Source: Globisporangium splendens (taxonomy: Eukaryota; Oomycota; Peronosporomycetes; Pythiales; Pythiaceae). From it: a stretch of 64,000 nucleotides of DNA. The stretch spans positions 18,243-82,242 of the forward strand of contig VFIW01000154.1 of assembly GCA_006386115.1 (NCBI GenBank), written 5' to 3'. The notes under the pieces were generated by a model that worked only from the letters and a program-made list of their open reading frames with translations, made no database searches and was not told where the DNA came from. Position 1 is the stretch's first letter. The number at the start of each line of letters is the position of its first letter. Shown here piece by piece: positions 1-9,086 of the stretch. The translations under genes were made by a program, and so were the position numbers.

Positions 1-1
1 G

Positions 2-1220
2 TGGAAGGAAGACGATTTGAAGGCCCTTGGTGTGATCGCTGGTGAAGTCAGCATCACGTACCAAGTGTACATCCGAGCGGCGCTGACAGCGGACCAAGCG
101 TGGAAACTCCTCGAGGAGCAGTTCAACCGCAATACCTTGAAGAACCGCATTCTCATCACCAAGAGGATGCACAGCTTCAAGATGGAGTCCGGCACGCGCT
201 TCGCTGAGCACGTCGACCGTTTCAAGGAACTGGTGACGAAGCTCGAGACGATTGGAGAGGTTCTTGATGAGAGCCGCCAGATCGTGCTCCTCCTCGGTAG
301 CCTCCCGGACGAGTACCGAATGATCTCCAGTGTTCTGGAGAACACGCCGAACCTCGGGTTGATGCAAGTGATCGAGTCACTCTACGGGGCCGACCCCAGT
401 GGCTACGATCGTGCTCCAACTGAGAACGCTTTTGTTATCAATAAGCGCCGTCACGAATGCCGCGACCGCCACGACATCTCGAACGGTCCAAAGCGATTCA
501 ACGGCAAGTGCAACTTCTGCAAGAAGGTCGGGCACAAGGAAGCCGACTGCCGCAAGAAGAAGTTTGAAGACCAGCAGGGCCGCCGAGCTGCTGAAAGGAC
601 CGAGCACCGGTACGCCTTTGCAGCTGCGATGGGCCTCGACAAGTCTGTGTGGCTGGTGGACTCAAGAGCCAGCTCGCACATGACAAGTCGACGCGAGAAA
701 TTTGTGAAGCTGACGACTCTGAAGGCTCCGATCCAGATCGTTATCGCCGATGGCACGAAGATCGACGCGGTGGGCATCGGAGAGGCTTACCTTAAGATGG
801 AAGATGACATCGAGATCACACTCTCGAATGTGCTCTACATCCCAGCCCTCGATGGGAACCTACTCTCGGTGTCGAAGCTCGCCGAGAAGGGAGTGAGAGC
901 CGAGTTCATTCGAGACAAGTGCGTCTTCAAGTTCGGCCACGAGACGGTCATGACCGGGAAGCGCGACGGTAGTGTCTACAAGGTTCACACCGTGCTCAAA
1001 GAAGAGTGCCACGCAGCGAATGGCAGTGCCAACTCACCGTGGATGGTTATGCATGCCAAGCTCGGGCACATTCCGTACAAGAGATACCAGCATCTCAGAA
1101 CGATGGCTGATGGACTCCCTGCGATCACTAGCGATGACGCAGTTGAAGAAATTTGTGAAGGATGCTGCATGGGAAAGATGGCTGCCGACAACTTCCCACG
1201 CCATCCTGCGAACATGGTGA
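2..1220 (+). pseudogene. copia gag, protease and pre-integrase part of the polyprotein
   Basis: The frame is open from base 2, so the true start lies left of the window. The first part is a UBN2-type copia Gag domain (roughly 95-400). A CCHC zinc knuckle follows at about 510-551 (C-x2-C-x4-H-x4-C). Next comes an aspartic protease segment around 650-860, then the GAG-pre-integrase segment with its H-x-x-x-G-H and C-x-x-C pattern around 1040-1190. The protease motif reads WLVDSRASSHMT at about 646-681. Copia proteases have D-S/T-G-A there, so the catalytic loop glycine is replaced by arginine. The frame is cut at 1220 by the Ty3 element; the few extra codons to 1225 belong to the Ty3 LTR. Confidence 0.9.
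1216..1220. repeat. target-site duplication GGTGA, left copy
   Basis: GGTGA lies directly before the Ty3 5' LTR and is repeated directly after its 3' LTR at 9082-9086. Five bases is the usual duplication size for Ty3/gypsy integrases. Confidence 0.95.
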
Positions 1221-1869
1221 TGTAATGGGCTATACTTAGCCATTACATGAAGGTGGATCTGTTCACAGATCTAGTGTGCCACACACCACCTTCAGTGTGC
1301 ATTGTGGAGAGACAATTAACAAAGGGATTACAGTACGACAGTCCCCACATGCACATGTGACGTCATCCCATGACGTCACGAGCGCTCTCTGTGCTGATCA
1401 GTGCAGAATGTTGTTCACATGTACTAATCAGTACAGAGTGATGACATCCATGTACTAATCAAGTACTGAGTGATGGTTCCTACTTGGGAAACTGCACAGG
1501 TGATGAGACCGACGTGTGTCTGCCACCTAAAGTGAGTGGCTGTAGCCAATCACTTTGCAGGGAATTTTCCACGGGACTTCAAGTTCAAGCTTCTCGAAGA
1601 TCTCGTGGGTTCAACCTCAGTGTACCCAAGGTTTTATATATCAGATTCATAGGTTTTATTGTGTATGTTTAGGTTTTAGTTATAAAACCTCTAGGAGCCC
1701 TTGGGGTTCATTTACATGTAGCAACAGGAACCATAAGCATTTTAATTCAGTTGCAATTTTACCACCAAGCCCTCAAGTCTTCTTCCTCCCTCCAAGTCGG
1801 GAGACGCTTCCTCTGGCACAAGCGTGTGTGCCGTGTTTGAGGGACTGTTTGGAACAGCGCCCTCTTACA
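1221..1869 (+). repeat. Ty3 element 5' LTR
   Basis: The copy matches 8433-9081 with scattered substitutions. It opens with an inverted-repeat pair, TGTAATGG at 1221-1228 and CCATTACA about 11 bases later. It contains several short AGTAC/GTACT-rich subrepeats (about 1400-1470). Its centre (about 1500-1740) resembles the 3' flank of the copia element at 11856-12085. Confidence 0.93.
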
Positions 1870-1871
1870 CC

Positions 1872-1889
1872 TGGTAGCACTTCGAGCGG
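1872..1889 (+). other. putative primer-binding site of the Ty3 element
   Basis: TGGTAGCACTTCGAGCGG begins two bases after the 5' LTR. It starts with the TGG expected to pair with the CCA end of a tRNA. I could not assign the tRNA. Confidence 0.55.
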
Positions 1890-1995
1890 TCCTTCCAGCG
1901 ACCCAGTGAAGCGAAAAGGTTTGGCGACGCGGCTTTGAGCACGTCGCGCATTCCTGTCCAAGACCGAAGACCCTGCGAGCATCCTTGTCGTGGAC

Positions 1996-3010
1996 ATGGA
2001 TGCTACAGGAACCCCACTCGGTCCAGCAGTACCGGAAACTGTCGAGTTGACTATTGAGGGTTTCCATCACTTGTCTTCTCATGAGTGGATGGCGCTTGAG
2101 CGCATGCGAGATGTCATCGGAGAGGCTGCTGTGGTCAGTCTGCTTCGATCGGCGTCTCCGGAAGACCAGAAGAGCGCGGTGGTCAGCTTCATGCACCACG
2201 AGATCATGTCCTCCCGGAAGCAGGTCGCAACCCCTGTTTCCTCATTCAGGACGGTGCCATTGAAGCTTGACGTCTCTCCGTATCGCGGCGGAGAGAACGA
2301 ACCTCTTTCGAGATGGTTCGTCGAGTTGGATGCAGCTATCACTGCAAGACAACTGTGAGACCCAATGCAGCGAGTGTTGTTCGCGATGTCCAACCTTGCG
2401 GGTCGTGCGAAGAGCTGGGCTTATGGGAAGCGTTTGTCGGATCCAAACTGCTTCTACAGCTACGAAGACTTCAAGGCAGAGCTCAAGGCAGCGTTTGAAC
2501 CACCGCAGAGTGAGTTCCGTGCGCGCGCCGGGTTCCTCAAGCTTCGCCAAGGCCGTTTCGATCTGCATTCGTATGCACAACGAGCGCGCTTCCTGGTATC
2601 AAGCATCGTGGACGAGCCGATTGACGTTCCGACGCAAGTTGTGACGTTCATGACGGGTCTGAACGATGGTCCGATTCGGAACCAACTGTTCCGCGAGTAT
2701 CCCAAGACGCTGGACGAAGCCATTGAACGTGCCATGCAAGAAGAGTTTAGCATGAAGCAAGCGAAGTTCCAAGGGTTTGCGTCGAGACCAATGCGGCAAT
2801 CGAATGTTGCGCATGATGGTCCCGAGCCTATGGATATCTCGTACATTTCCACGCCTGGAAATGAACGTCCTCGCAACGATGGGAAGTGTTTCGCGTGTGC
2901 GGGAAGCCGGGTCACTTCGCTCGGAACTGCAAAGTGTCTTTGCCGGGTCGGCAAACGAGCACAGAGTGCTCGTTCGAACAACCAACGACCGTTCTTACGG
3001 TCGTCGTGTT
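1996..3010 (+). pseudogene. Ty3 gag, broken
   Basis: Gag starts at the ATG at 1996. An in-frame TGA at 2356-2358 interrupts the retrotransposon-gag domain, and the same frame continues to about 2880 (capsid-like SRWFVELDAAI before the stop, GRAKSWAYGKR after it). The nucleic-acid-binding end with one CCHC knuckle (C-x2-C-x4-H-x4-C expected) lies in a tandemly duplicated stretch. Both copies contain small indels, so no copy gives a clean knuckle in frame. As written, no full-length Gag can be made. Confidence 0.85.
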
Positions 3011-3229
3011 CATGAAGCAAGCGAAGTTCCAAGGGTTTGCAGACCAATGCGGCAATCGAATGTTGCGCATGAAGCCTATGGATATCTCGTACATTTCCAC
3101 GCCTGGAAATGGTCCTCGCAACGATGGGAAGTGTTTCCGTTGCGGGAAGGGGTCACTTCGCTCGGAACTGCCTTTGCCTAAACGACACAGAGTGCTCGTT
3201 CGAACAACCACGGTTCTTACGGTCGTCGG
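2751..3229 (+). repeat. direct tandem duplication over the gag zinc knuckle
   Basis: The stretch 2751-3010, beginning CATGAAGCAAGCGAAG, is repeated at 3011-3229. The second copy lacks several short segments (about 4-25 bases each) present in the first. The first has base changes and shifts where the second keeps the knuckle Cys codons. The mosaic of small differences could be old slippage damage or a poorly resolved assembly consensus. Confidence 0.8.
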
Positions 3230-6200
3230 TTCGATCGGTCACCTGGGCCAAAAAACGGGAATGGACAGTAGGGGCGGGGCCTCCTACTGGCCCGGAAAAG
3301 AGGACTGTTGTTGTGGAAACACAGGACTCTGGCCCCAATGTGCATGATGCACATGCAGTTTCCACGAGTGAGAACAGTGTCAGTCAAACGTCAAGTTTGA
3401 TCGTTCTCAAAGTTCATGTAGACGGTATTGCAACGCCTCTACGAGCTTTGGTTGACACTGGTGCGTCGAACAATTTTGTTCGAAATGAAGTGATCGTCAG
3501 GCATAAAGTACCAATGCCTGATGCGAATGAAGACAAGACGATGGTTATTCGGTTGGCCAACGGGTCAACTGTGAAGATGCCAAAGCGCGTGGTGCGCTTG
3601 GCAATCAAGTGTGAAGATTTCCGAGGTGAAGACGAGTCCATTTTACTCGACCTCGATGACAAGTTTGATCTGATTCTGGGCATGCCATGGTTGAAGCGTT
3701 TCCAACCTAGCATTGACTGGATGAAGATGAAGATCTCCGTTGACAAGTCACGTGATGTTGACTTGTGCTGCACAACAACGGATGAAGTGGTGTGGGTTTA
3801 CACATCTGTGGAAGAGATCCCGGATGGCCCTCGTGATATTGCGGTGTGCGATGGCCCCCCATGTTCACGAGCGGTACCCATCTTGAAGAAGACTACTGGA
3901 GGTGGAGCAGTCAGGCGCCAGAAAAGGACTGTCTCCTTTGCCATCGACCCTAAGAGCGAGGCGATGTGCGTGGAAGAAACGAATGGGAAAAGAGCCGAAG
4001 AGCCATCCCGAGAGAAGAAGACCAGCAAGAAGAGTGTCCCGTGTGCCCCTGATCAAGGTACAAGTTACGGTGACGAAGGAAGTGTCCAAGCACAAGACAT
4101 TTCAAGCGAGTTTGCGAATATCGCGGTCTACAATGAAGGTGGTGACGTGGATGTAATCCGTCACGTGAAGATTGAAAATCCTCCAAGCTCTGTTGAAGAT
4201 TTGGTTTCCTTGCCGTGGATGAGCAAGAAGACGCTGAAGCGTAGCCTAGCGAAAGGCGAAATTTCGCAGGTCTGCATGATCGTCGATGTTGACGATGCAG
4301 AAGACATCAACACAGTATCAGCAACGGAGGCTGAAGTGTTCGATGAGAAGACACGGAAGGAGAGGTTCGAGGAGCAGTCGTGGGACGCTCTCAAGAAGAA
4401 CCCCGTGTATGAACTTGTCAAGGAATATGAGGACATATTCCCAGACAAAGTGCCGGACGAATTGCCATTCGATAGAGGCGTTCGTCATGAGATTGACATA
4501 CTTCCTGGCACGAAGTATTGTATCACACGGCAGTGGCCGTTGCCAAGAGAACAAGTCGTTGCGATCGACGAGTTCTTTGCGCAACGCGCTAAGGCTGGGC
4601 ATGTGCGAGAGAGCAAGTCTCCACATTGTAGCCCAACCTTCTGTGTGAAGAAGGCAACTGGTGGTTGGCGCATTGTTCACGCCTTCAACAAGCTGAACGA
4701 CGCTACCATTCCAGCCCAGACTCCGGTTCCACGCAAGGATATGATCCTCGATGGAATGGTTGGCAGTACTGTCTTCAGTGCTATCGATCTGAAAGATGGG
4801 TTCTATCAGATTCGAATGCGCGAAGACGATGTACCACTAACCGCAGTGAGTACCCCGAGTGGTATGCTGTGGGAATGGTTAGTGATGCCACAGGGTTTGA
4901 AGAACGCTCCTGCGACTTTCAATAGGATGGCCACGAATCTACTTCGTCCATTGAGAGGGTTTGCACCGAGTTACTTTGACGATATATTCGTTCATAGTAA
5001 AACCACGGGTGAAAAGTCTGACGTTGATGTTCATCTTGACCACCTCCGTCAAGTCTTTCAGGTCATGCGAGAGAACAAGCTCTACGCTAACCTGAAGAAG
5101 TGCATATTCTTTGCACCAGAGATCCCCGTTCTCGGCTGCTTTGTGGGAAAGCATGGTGTTCGAGTTGATCCGGAGAAGGTCAAAGCTATTGACGATTGGC
5201 CTGTGCCTCAGAACGTCAAACAGCTGAGACAATGGCTGGGTCCGGCCAACTACTTGCACAAGTACACGCGCAATTATGTAGCGTTGGTGCAACCCCTCAC
5301 ACAGCTCCTGAAGAAGGACATTGAGTGGGAGTGGTCCAGTGACCACCAAATGGCATTTGCCGAAGTGAAGAGGAGTCTGCGAGAAGCTCCCGTGCTGGCA
5401 ATTGCAAACCACGACAAGCCTTTTCATGTGGTTTGCGATGCAAGCGATTATGCCATCGGTTGCGCCTTGATGCAACACGATGATGAGGGTCATGAGCGAG
5501 TTGTGTCGTATCAGTCACGACAACTCCGACCCGCAGAACGGAACTACCCAGTTCACGACAAGGAACTTCTGGCGATGAAGTATTCTTTGGTCAAGTTCCG
5601 TGTGTATCTGCTTGGCGAGGAGCGCTTCGCGATCTACACAGATCATGCGTCGCTGCGTACAGCGGTAAAGACTCCTCACTTGTCGCAAAGAATGGCGAGA
5701 TGGTTCTCCTTCTTTGCAGAGTACAACTTTGTTGTGCACTACAAGCCAGGCAAGACGAACATCTTAGCCGATGCGCTGTCAAGACGTCCGGACTATGATC
5801 CGAAGACCAAGAGTGAAGACACGGACGGAGCGTGTCGACTCTGTGAAGACATTCAAGCGATCGCAGTGCAAGCAACGACTACAGTGCGAGAAGACATTGT
5901 CGAAGGGTACAAGTCTGACGAAACATGTCAGGACTTGTTGAAGTATTTCAAGGACCCTTCGGACAAAGCACTGCAGAGCTTGCCTGCTCGAACAAGGTCG
6001 CGAGTTCACCGCTTCCGAGTACACAATGGGTTGTTGTACTACGCGGTTGAACAAGGGGATACAGCAAGGGTTGTTGTTCCCAACGACGAAGGTCTGCGTC
6101 ATCGACTCTTGTATGAGTACCATGACAGTACTTCGGGTGGCCATCTCGGACGTGAGAAAACGTTTCTCAGCCTTTCCCGGGATTACTACTGGCCACACAT

Positions 6201-8010
6201 GTACAAGTGGGTTCGCAAGTATGTGAGGACTTGCGAGATCTGCCAACGAGTGAAACCTTCTGGTTCCACTCAGGCCCCACTTCGTTCATTGGCTGTCCCA
6301 TCGGACAGTTGGAAGTCTGTGAGTATGGATTTCATATTCGGACTTCCACGTGACAAACACGGACGCAACGGCATCCTTGTGTTTGTGGACCGATTCAGCA
6401 AGATGGTCCATCTTGCGCCTGTTTCGGACAAGATCTCAGCCGAAATGACGGCCAAGGTCTTTGTAGACGTCGTATTCCGTTTGCATGGCCTACCAGTCGA
6501 GATCGTGTCTGACCGTGACACTCGGTTTACGTCCAAGTTCTGGCGTGCACTGTTCGGACTTCTGGACACCAAGTTGGCCATGTCAACAGCGGCACATCCT
6601 GAAACGGATGGTCAAACTGAACGAGTGAATCGTGTCCTGGAAGACGTGTTGCGCAGTTATGCGACGTCTTTCGGAGAGTGGAGTGAGTTTCTCCCTCTTG
6701 CCGAGTTTGCGTTGAACAACTCCACGCATGTCTCGACGGGTCACTCTCCATTTTATGTGAACTATGGCATTCATCCCCGAGTGCCTGCTTCCATAATGGG
6801 TGAGGTCTCTACCTTAAGTGGGGGAGGGACTACGGCTAAAGGCAATAAGCCGCAGTCGTCGTATGACCTGAATGCTGTTGCCGAGTTAAAAGCAAATTTT
6901 GACTCGATGAAACCCCTCAACGACCTAACAAGTCGTGAGGAACAGCAAGTCGATGACTTTGTTGTGAGGAGACAAGCCGTTGTGAGGTTTGTTCGAGACG
7001 CAATCGCGAAGGCTCAGGATCTGCAAAAGGAGCAAGCAGACAAGAGCGGAAGGAAGAACAAGCAAGTTTATAAGATCAACGATCTTGTATTACTTAGCAC
7101 GGCGAACCTGCCTGAACATGCAGTGTCCAACTTGGGAAGCTCGAAGCTTCTGCCAAGGTTCATTGGACCGTTCAAGGTGGTTAAATGCAATGGTGATGCC
7201 TATACGCTAGACATACCTACACGCATGCGTCTACACCCTACATTTTATGTGGGTAGACTAAAGCCTTACCTTCCAAGCGGATCAGCTGATCCTACGAGAT
7301 CTTCCGCAAACGATCAAGCTGATCTTGAAGACTCTCCACTTGATTGCGAAGAGCAAACAGCTCATCGCTTTGGAGATTCTTCTCGGCGTAAAGGCGCTGA
7401 AGCACATCGAAGGACTCCTCCTTCACAGCTCCCAGCACGAGAAGGCGCGAGTTATACTCCTTGCGGAGTACCTCAAGAGCCGTCCCTGCCTCTTCCACAG
7501 AGCGCAGTAGACGTTCGTGATGCATTTCACGAGCCTTCTCAGCCTTTTGGAGTCGCTCAAGTTCGCCCTGGACTTGCTCGAACCGTTGCTCGAAACGGGA
7601 CTCCAAAGCCAGGTACTGAGCGGGACCAAAGGTCAGCGAGTCGATCCGCGACTCCTGCTCCTTCACTTGGTCCTCGAGGCTCTCGCACCGATCCGAAAGG
7701 ATCGCATCGCGAACTTCCAGTGTCTCAATCTGAGCGCGATGAGCACTCTTCCACTTCCAGAGTCGCTCAATCGTTTTCGCGTTCAGCCCCACCCCCATTG
7801 ATAGACTCTCAGGGAGATCATCGCTGGGTGGTTGAGTCGATTGTTGATCATGAGGATCGACCGACTCGTGGGAAGAAGCGGTTGAGCCCTCAACGCTTCT
7901 ACAGAGTTCGGTGGCGTGGATATCCACCGAGCTCGGACACGTGGGAACCACGTCAGACATTGGAGTCTGATGTTCCCGACGTGGTCCGCAGCTACGAGAA
8001 CCGCTTGTAG
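3109..8010 (+). CDS. Ty3/gypsy Pol polyprotein with chromodomain
   Basis: The frame is open for 1633 codons. The first 80 or so codons read through the duplicated gag end and are probably not native. Domains in order: aspartic protease with VDTGASNNF at residue 115-123; reverse transcriptase with the active site YFDD at about 622; RNase H with DASDYAIG near 777 and DALSRR near 890; integrase with an H-H-C-C zinc end (about 1000-1050), a D-D-E core and the DGQTERVN motif near 1170; a chromodomain at about 1571-1633 (HRWVVESIVDH ... RVRWRGYP ... DTWEP). In chromoviruses this domain steers integration to marked chromatin. The linker between integrase and chromodomain (about residues 1395-1570) is low in complexity and overlaps the antisense ORF. 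Confidence 0.93.
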   Translation: MVLATMGSVSVAGRGHFARNCLCLNDTECSFEQPRFLRSSVRSVTWAKKREWTVGAGPPTGPEKRTVVVETQDSGPNVHDAHAVSTSENSVSQTSSLIVLKVHVDGIATPLRALVDTGASNNFVRNEVIVRHKVPMPDANEDKTMVIRLANGSTVKMPKRVVRLAIKCEDFRGEDESILLDLDDKFDLILGMPWLKRFQPSIDWMKMKISVDKSRDVDLCCTTTDEVVWVYTSVEEIPDGPRDIAVCDGPPCSRAVPILKKTTGGGAVRRQKRTVSFAIDPKSEAMCVEETNGKRAEEPSREKKTSKKSVPCAPDQGTSYGDEGSVQAQDISSEFANIAVYNEGGDVDVIRHVKIENPPSSVEDLVSLPWMSKKTLKRSLAKGEISQVCMIVDVDDAEDINTVSATEAEVFDEKTRKERFEEQSWDALKKNPVYELVKEYEDIFPDKVPDELPFDRGVRHEIDILPGTKYCITRQWPLPREQVVAIDEFFAQRAKAGHVRESKSPHCSPTFCVKKATGGWRIVHAFNKLNDATIPAQTPVPRKDMILDGMVGSTVFSAIDLKDGFYQIRMREDDVPLTAVSTPSGMLWEWLVMPQGLKNAPATFNRMATNLLRPLRGFAPSYFDDIFVHSKTTGEKSDVDVHLDHLRQVFQVMRENKLYANLKKCIFFAPEIPVLGCFVGKHGVRVDPEKVKAIDDWPVPQNVKQLRQWLGPANYLHKYTRNYVALVQPLTQLLKKDIEWEWSSDHQMAFAEVKRSLREAPVLAIANHDKPFHVVCDASDYAIGCALMQHDDEGHERVVSYQSRQLRPAERNYPVHDKELLAMKYSLVKFRVYLLGEERFAIYTDHASLRTAVKTPHLSQRMARWFSFFAEYNFVVHYKPGKTNILADALSRRPDYDPKTKSEDTDGACRLCEDIQAIAVQATTTVREDIVEGYKSDETCQDLLKYFKDPSDKALQSLPARTRSRVHRFRVHNGLLYYAVEQGDTARVVVPNDEGLRHRLLYEYHDSTSGGHLGREKTFLSLSRDYYWPHMYKWVRKYVRTCEICQRVKPSGSTQAPLRSLAVPSDSWKSVSMDFIFGLPRDKHGRNGILVFVDRFSKMVHLAPVSDKISAEMTAKVFVDVVFRLHGLPVEIVSDRDTRFTSKFWRALFGLLDTKLAMSTAAHPETDGQTERVNRVLEDVLRSYATSFGEWSEFLPLAEFALNNSTHVSTGHSPFYVNYGIHPRVPASIMGEVSTLSGGGTTAKGNKPQSSYDLNAVAELKANFDSMKPLNDLTSREEQQVDDFVVRRQAVVRFVRDAIAKAQDLQKEQADKSGRKNKQVYKINDLVLLSTANLPEHAVSNLGSSKLLPRFIGPFKVVKCNGDAYTLDIPTRMRLHPTFYVGRLKPYLPSGSADPTRSSANDQADLEDSPLDCEEQTAHRFGDSSRRKGAEAHRRTPPSQLPAREGASYTPCGVPQEPSLPLPQSAVDVRDAFHEPSQPFGVAQVRPGLARTVARNGTPKPGTERDQRSASRSATPAPSLGPRGSRTDPKGSHRELPVSQSERDEHSSTSRVAQSFSRSAPPPLIDSQGDHRWVVESIVDHEDRPTRGKKRLSPQRFYRVRWRGYPPSSDTWEPRQTLESDVPDVVRSYENRL

Positions 8011-8356
8011 CGTCGCCAGGGGCGACACTACGACGACCAGAGCTGGGATTCGCTCTGTCGTCAGCAGGAGTTCTTCTTTGGGCACGAGCATTGCCACGGC
8101 GAAGAAGACGCTCCATCTTGTTCTCGTTCTCAAGACGAACGAATGTTCGCCATGAGTCTCTCTGGGCTGCGATGTGTTGGTTCGGATCATCACGATTGTT
8201 GATCCGACGCCAACTGAAGAACCGCTCCTTGTAGAACTCGAGATCCCCCTTCTTCTTCAGAATGGGAGATATGTCGAAGAGTTCTGGAGCTGTCTGCTGT
8301 CGCTTGGACAACGGACGTTCTTCACCTTGGTTCACTTGGTCACTTGGTCGCTTCAT
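7292..8356 (-). CDS. antisense coiled-coil ORF of the Ty3 element
   Basis: An open frame of 354 codons runs opposite to pol, from the ATG at 8354-8356 to a stop at 7292-7294. An in-frame extension reaches into the 3' LTR. It covers the pol 3' end and nearly all the 422-bp gap between the pol stop and the 3' LTR. The N-terminal part (about residues 1-90) is basic and contains FYKERFFSWRRINNRDD. The middle is Ser/Pro-rich. The last 150 residues look like a continuous coiled coil (LWKWKSAHRAQIETLEVRD, then LEDQVKEQESRID and ELERLQKAEKAREMHHERL). On the pol strand the overlapped stretch reads as low-complexity linker, so the antisense frame looks the better constrained of the two. I recognise no named family. 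Confidence 0.6.
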   Translation of the reverse strand: MKRPSDQVNQGEERPLSKRQQTAPELFDISPILKKKGDLEFYKERFFSWRRINNRDDPNQHIAAQRDSWRTFVRLENENKMERLLRRGNARAQRRTPADDRANPSSGRRSVAPGDATSGSRSCGPRREHQTPMSDVVPTCPSSVDIHATELCRSVEGSTASSHESVDPHDQQSTQPPSDDLPESLSMGVGLNAKTIERLWKWKSAHRAQIETLEVRDAILSDRCESLEDQVKEQESRIDSLTFGPAQYLALESRFEQRFEQVQGELERLQKAEKAREMHHERLLRSVEEAGTALEVLRKEYNSRLLVLGAVKEESFDVLQRLYAEKNLQSDELFALRNQVESLQDQLDRLRKIS

Positions 8357-8418
8357 GGCCGATTGGAAAGTGAACTGCTCCGAAAGGTCTGCAAAAGTAC
8401 GCAAGGTACTTGTGACTT

Positions 8419-8432
8419 TAAGGAGGGGATGA
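8419..8432 (+). other. polypurine tract of the Ty3 element
   Basis: TAAGGAGGGGATGA ends directly at the 3' LTR, the expected place for the plus-strand primer. Confidence 0.8.
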
Positions 8433-9081
8433 TGTAATGGGCTATACCTAGCCATTACATGAAGGTGGATCTGTTCTCAGATCTAGTGTGCCACACACCA
8501 CCTTCAGTGCGCATTGTGGAGAGACAAATAACAAAGGGATTACAGTACGACAGTCCCCACATGCACATGTGACGTCATACCATGACGTCACGAGCGCTCT
8601 CTGTGCTGATCAGTGCAGAATGTTGTTCACATGTACTAATCAGTACAGAGTGATGACATCCATGTACTAATCAAGTACCGAGTGATGGTTCCTACTTGGG
8701 AAACTGCACTGGTGATGAGACCAACGTGTCTCTGCCACCTAAAGTGAGTGGCTGTAGCCAATCACTTTGCAGGGAATTTTCCACGGGACTTCAAGTTCAA
8801 GCTTCTCGAAGATCTCGTGGGTTCAACCTCAGTGTACCCAAGGTTTTATCAGATTCATAGGTTTTATTGTGTATGTTTAGGTTTTAGTTATAAAACCTCT
8901 AGGAGCCCTTGGGGTTCATTTACATGTAGCAACAGGAACCATAAGCATTTTAAATCAGTTGCAAATTTTCCTTCAAGTACTCAAGTCGTTCTTCTCTCCC
9001 TCCAAGTCGGGAGATCGCTTCCTCGTCGCACAAGCGTGTGTGCTGTGTTTTGGGGACTGTTGTGAACAGCGCCCCATTACA
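8433..9081 (+). repeat. Ty3 element 3' LTR
   Basis: The copy matches 1221-1869, starts TGTAATGGG and ends CCCATTACA, giving 9-bp terminal inverted repeats that are better kept here than in the 5' copy. It is followed by the GGTGA target duplication. Confidence 0.93.
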
Positions 9082-9086
9082 GGTGA
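9082..9086. repeat. target-site duplication GGTGA, right copy
   Basis: The copy matches 1216-1220. After it the copia reading frame resumes. Confidence 0.95.

Larger units (their letters stand above)
1221..9081 (+). mobile_element. Ty3/gypsy chromodomain LTR retrotransposon, complete, nested in the copia element
   Basis: The element is 7861 bp long, bounded by 649-bp LTRs that begin TGTAATGGG and end with ATTACA-type sequence, and flanked by GGTGA duplications. Internal parts in order are primer-binding site, broken gag, pol (protease, RT, RNase H, integrase, chromodomain) and polypurine tract. By eye the two LTRs differ by a few percent, including a 4-bp indel in a TA run, so the insertion is not brand new. 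The 3' third also carries a long antisense ORF (7292-8356). Confidence 0.95.
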
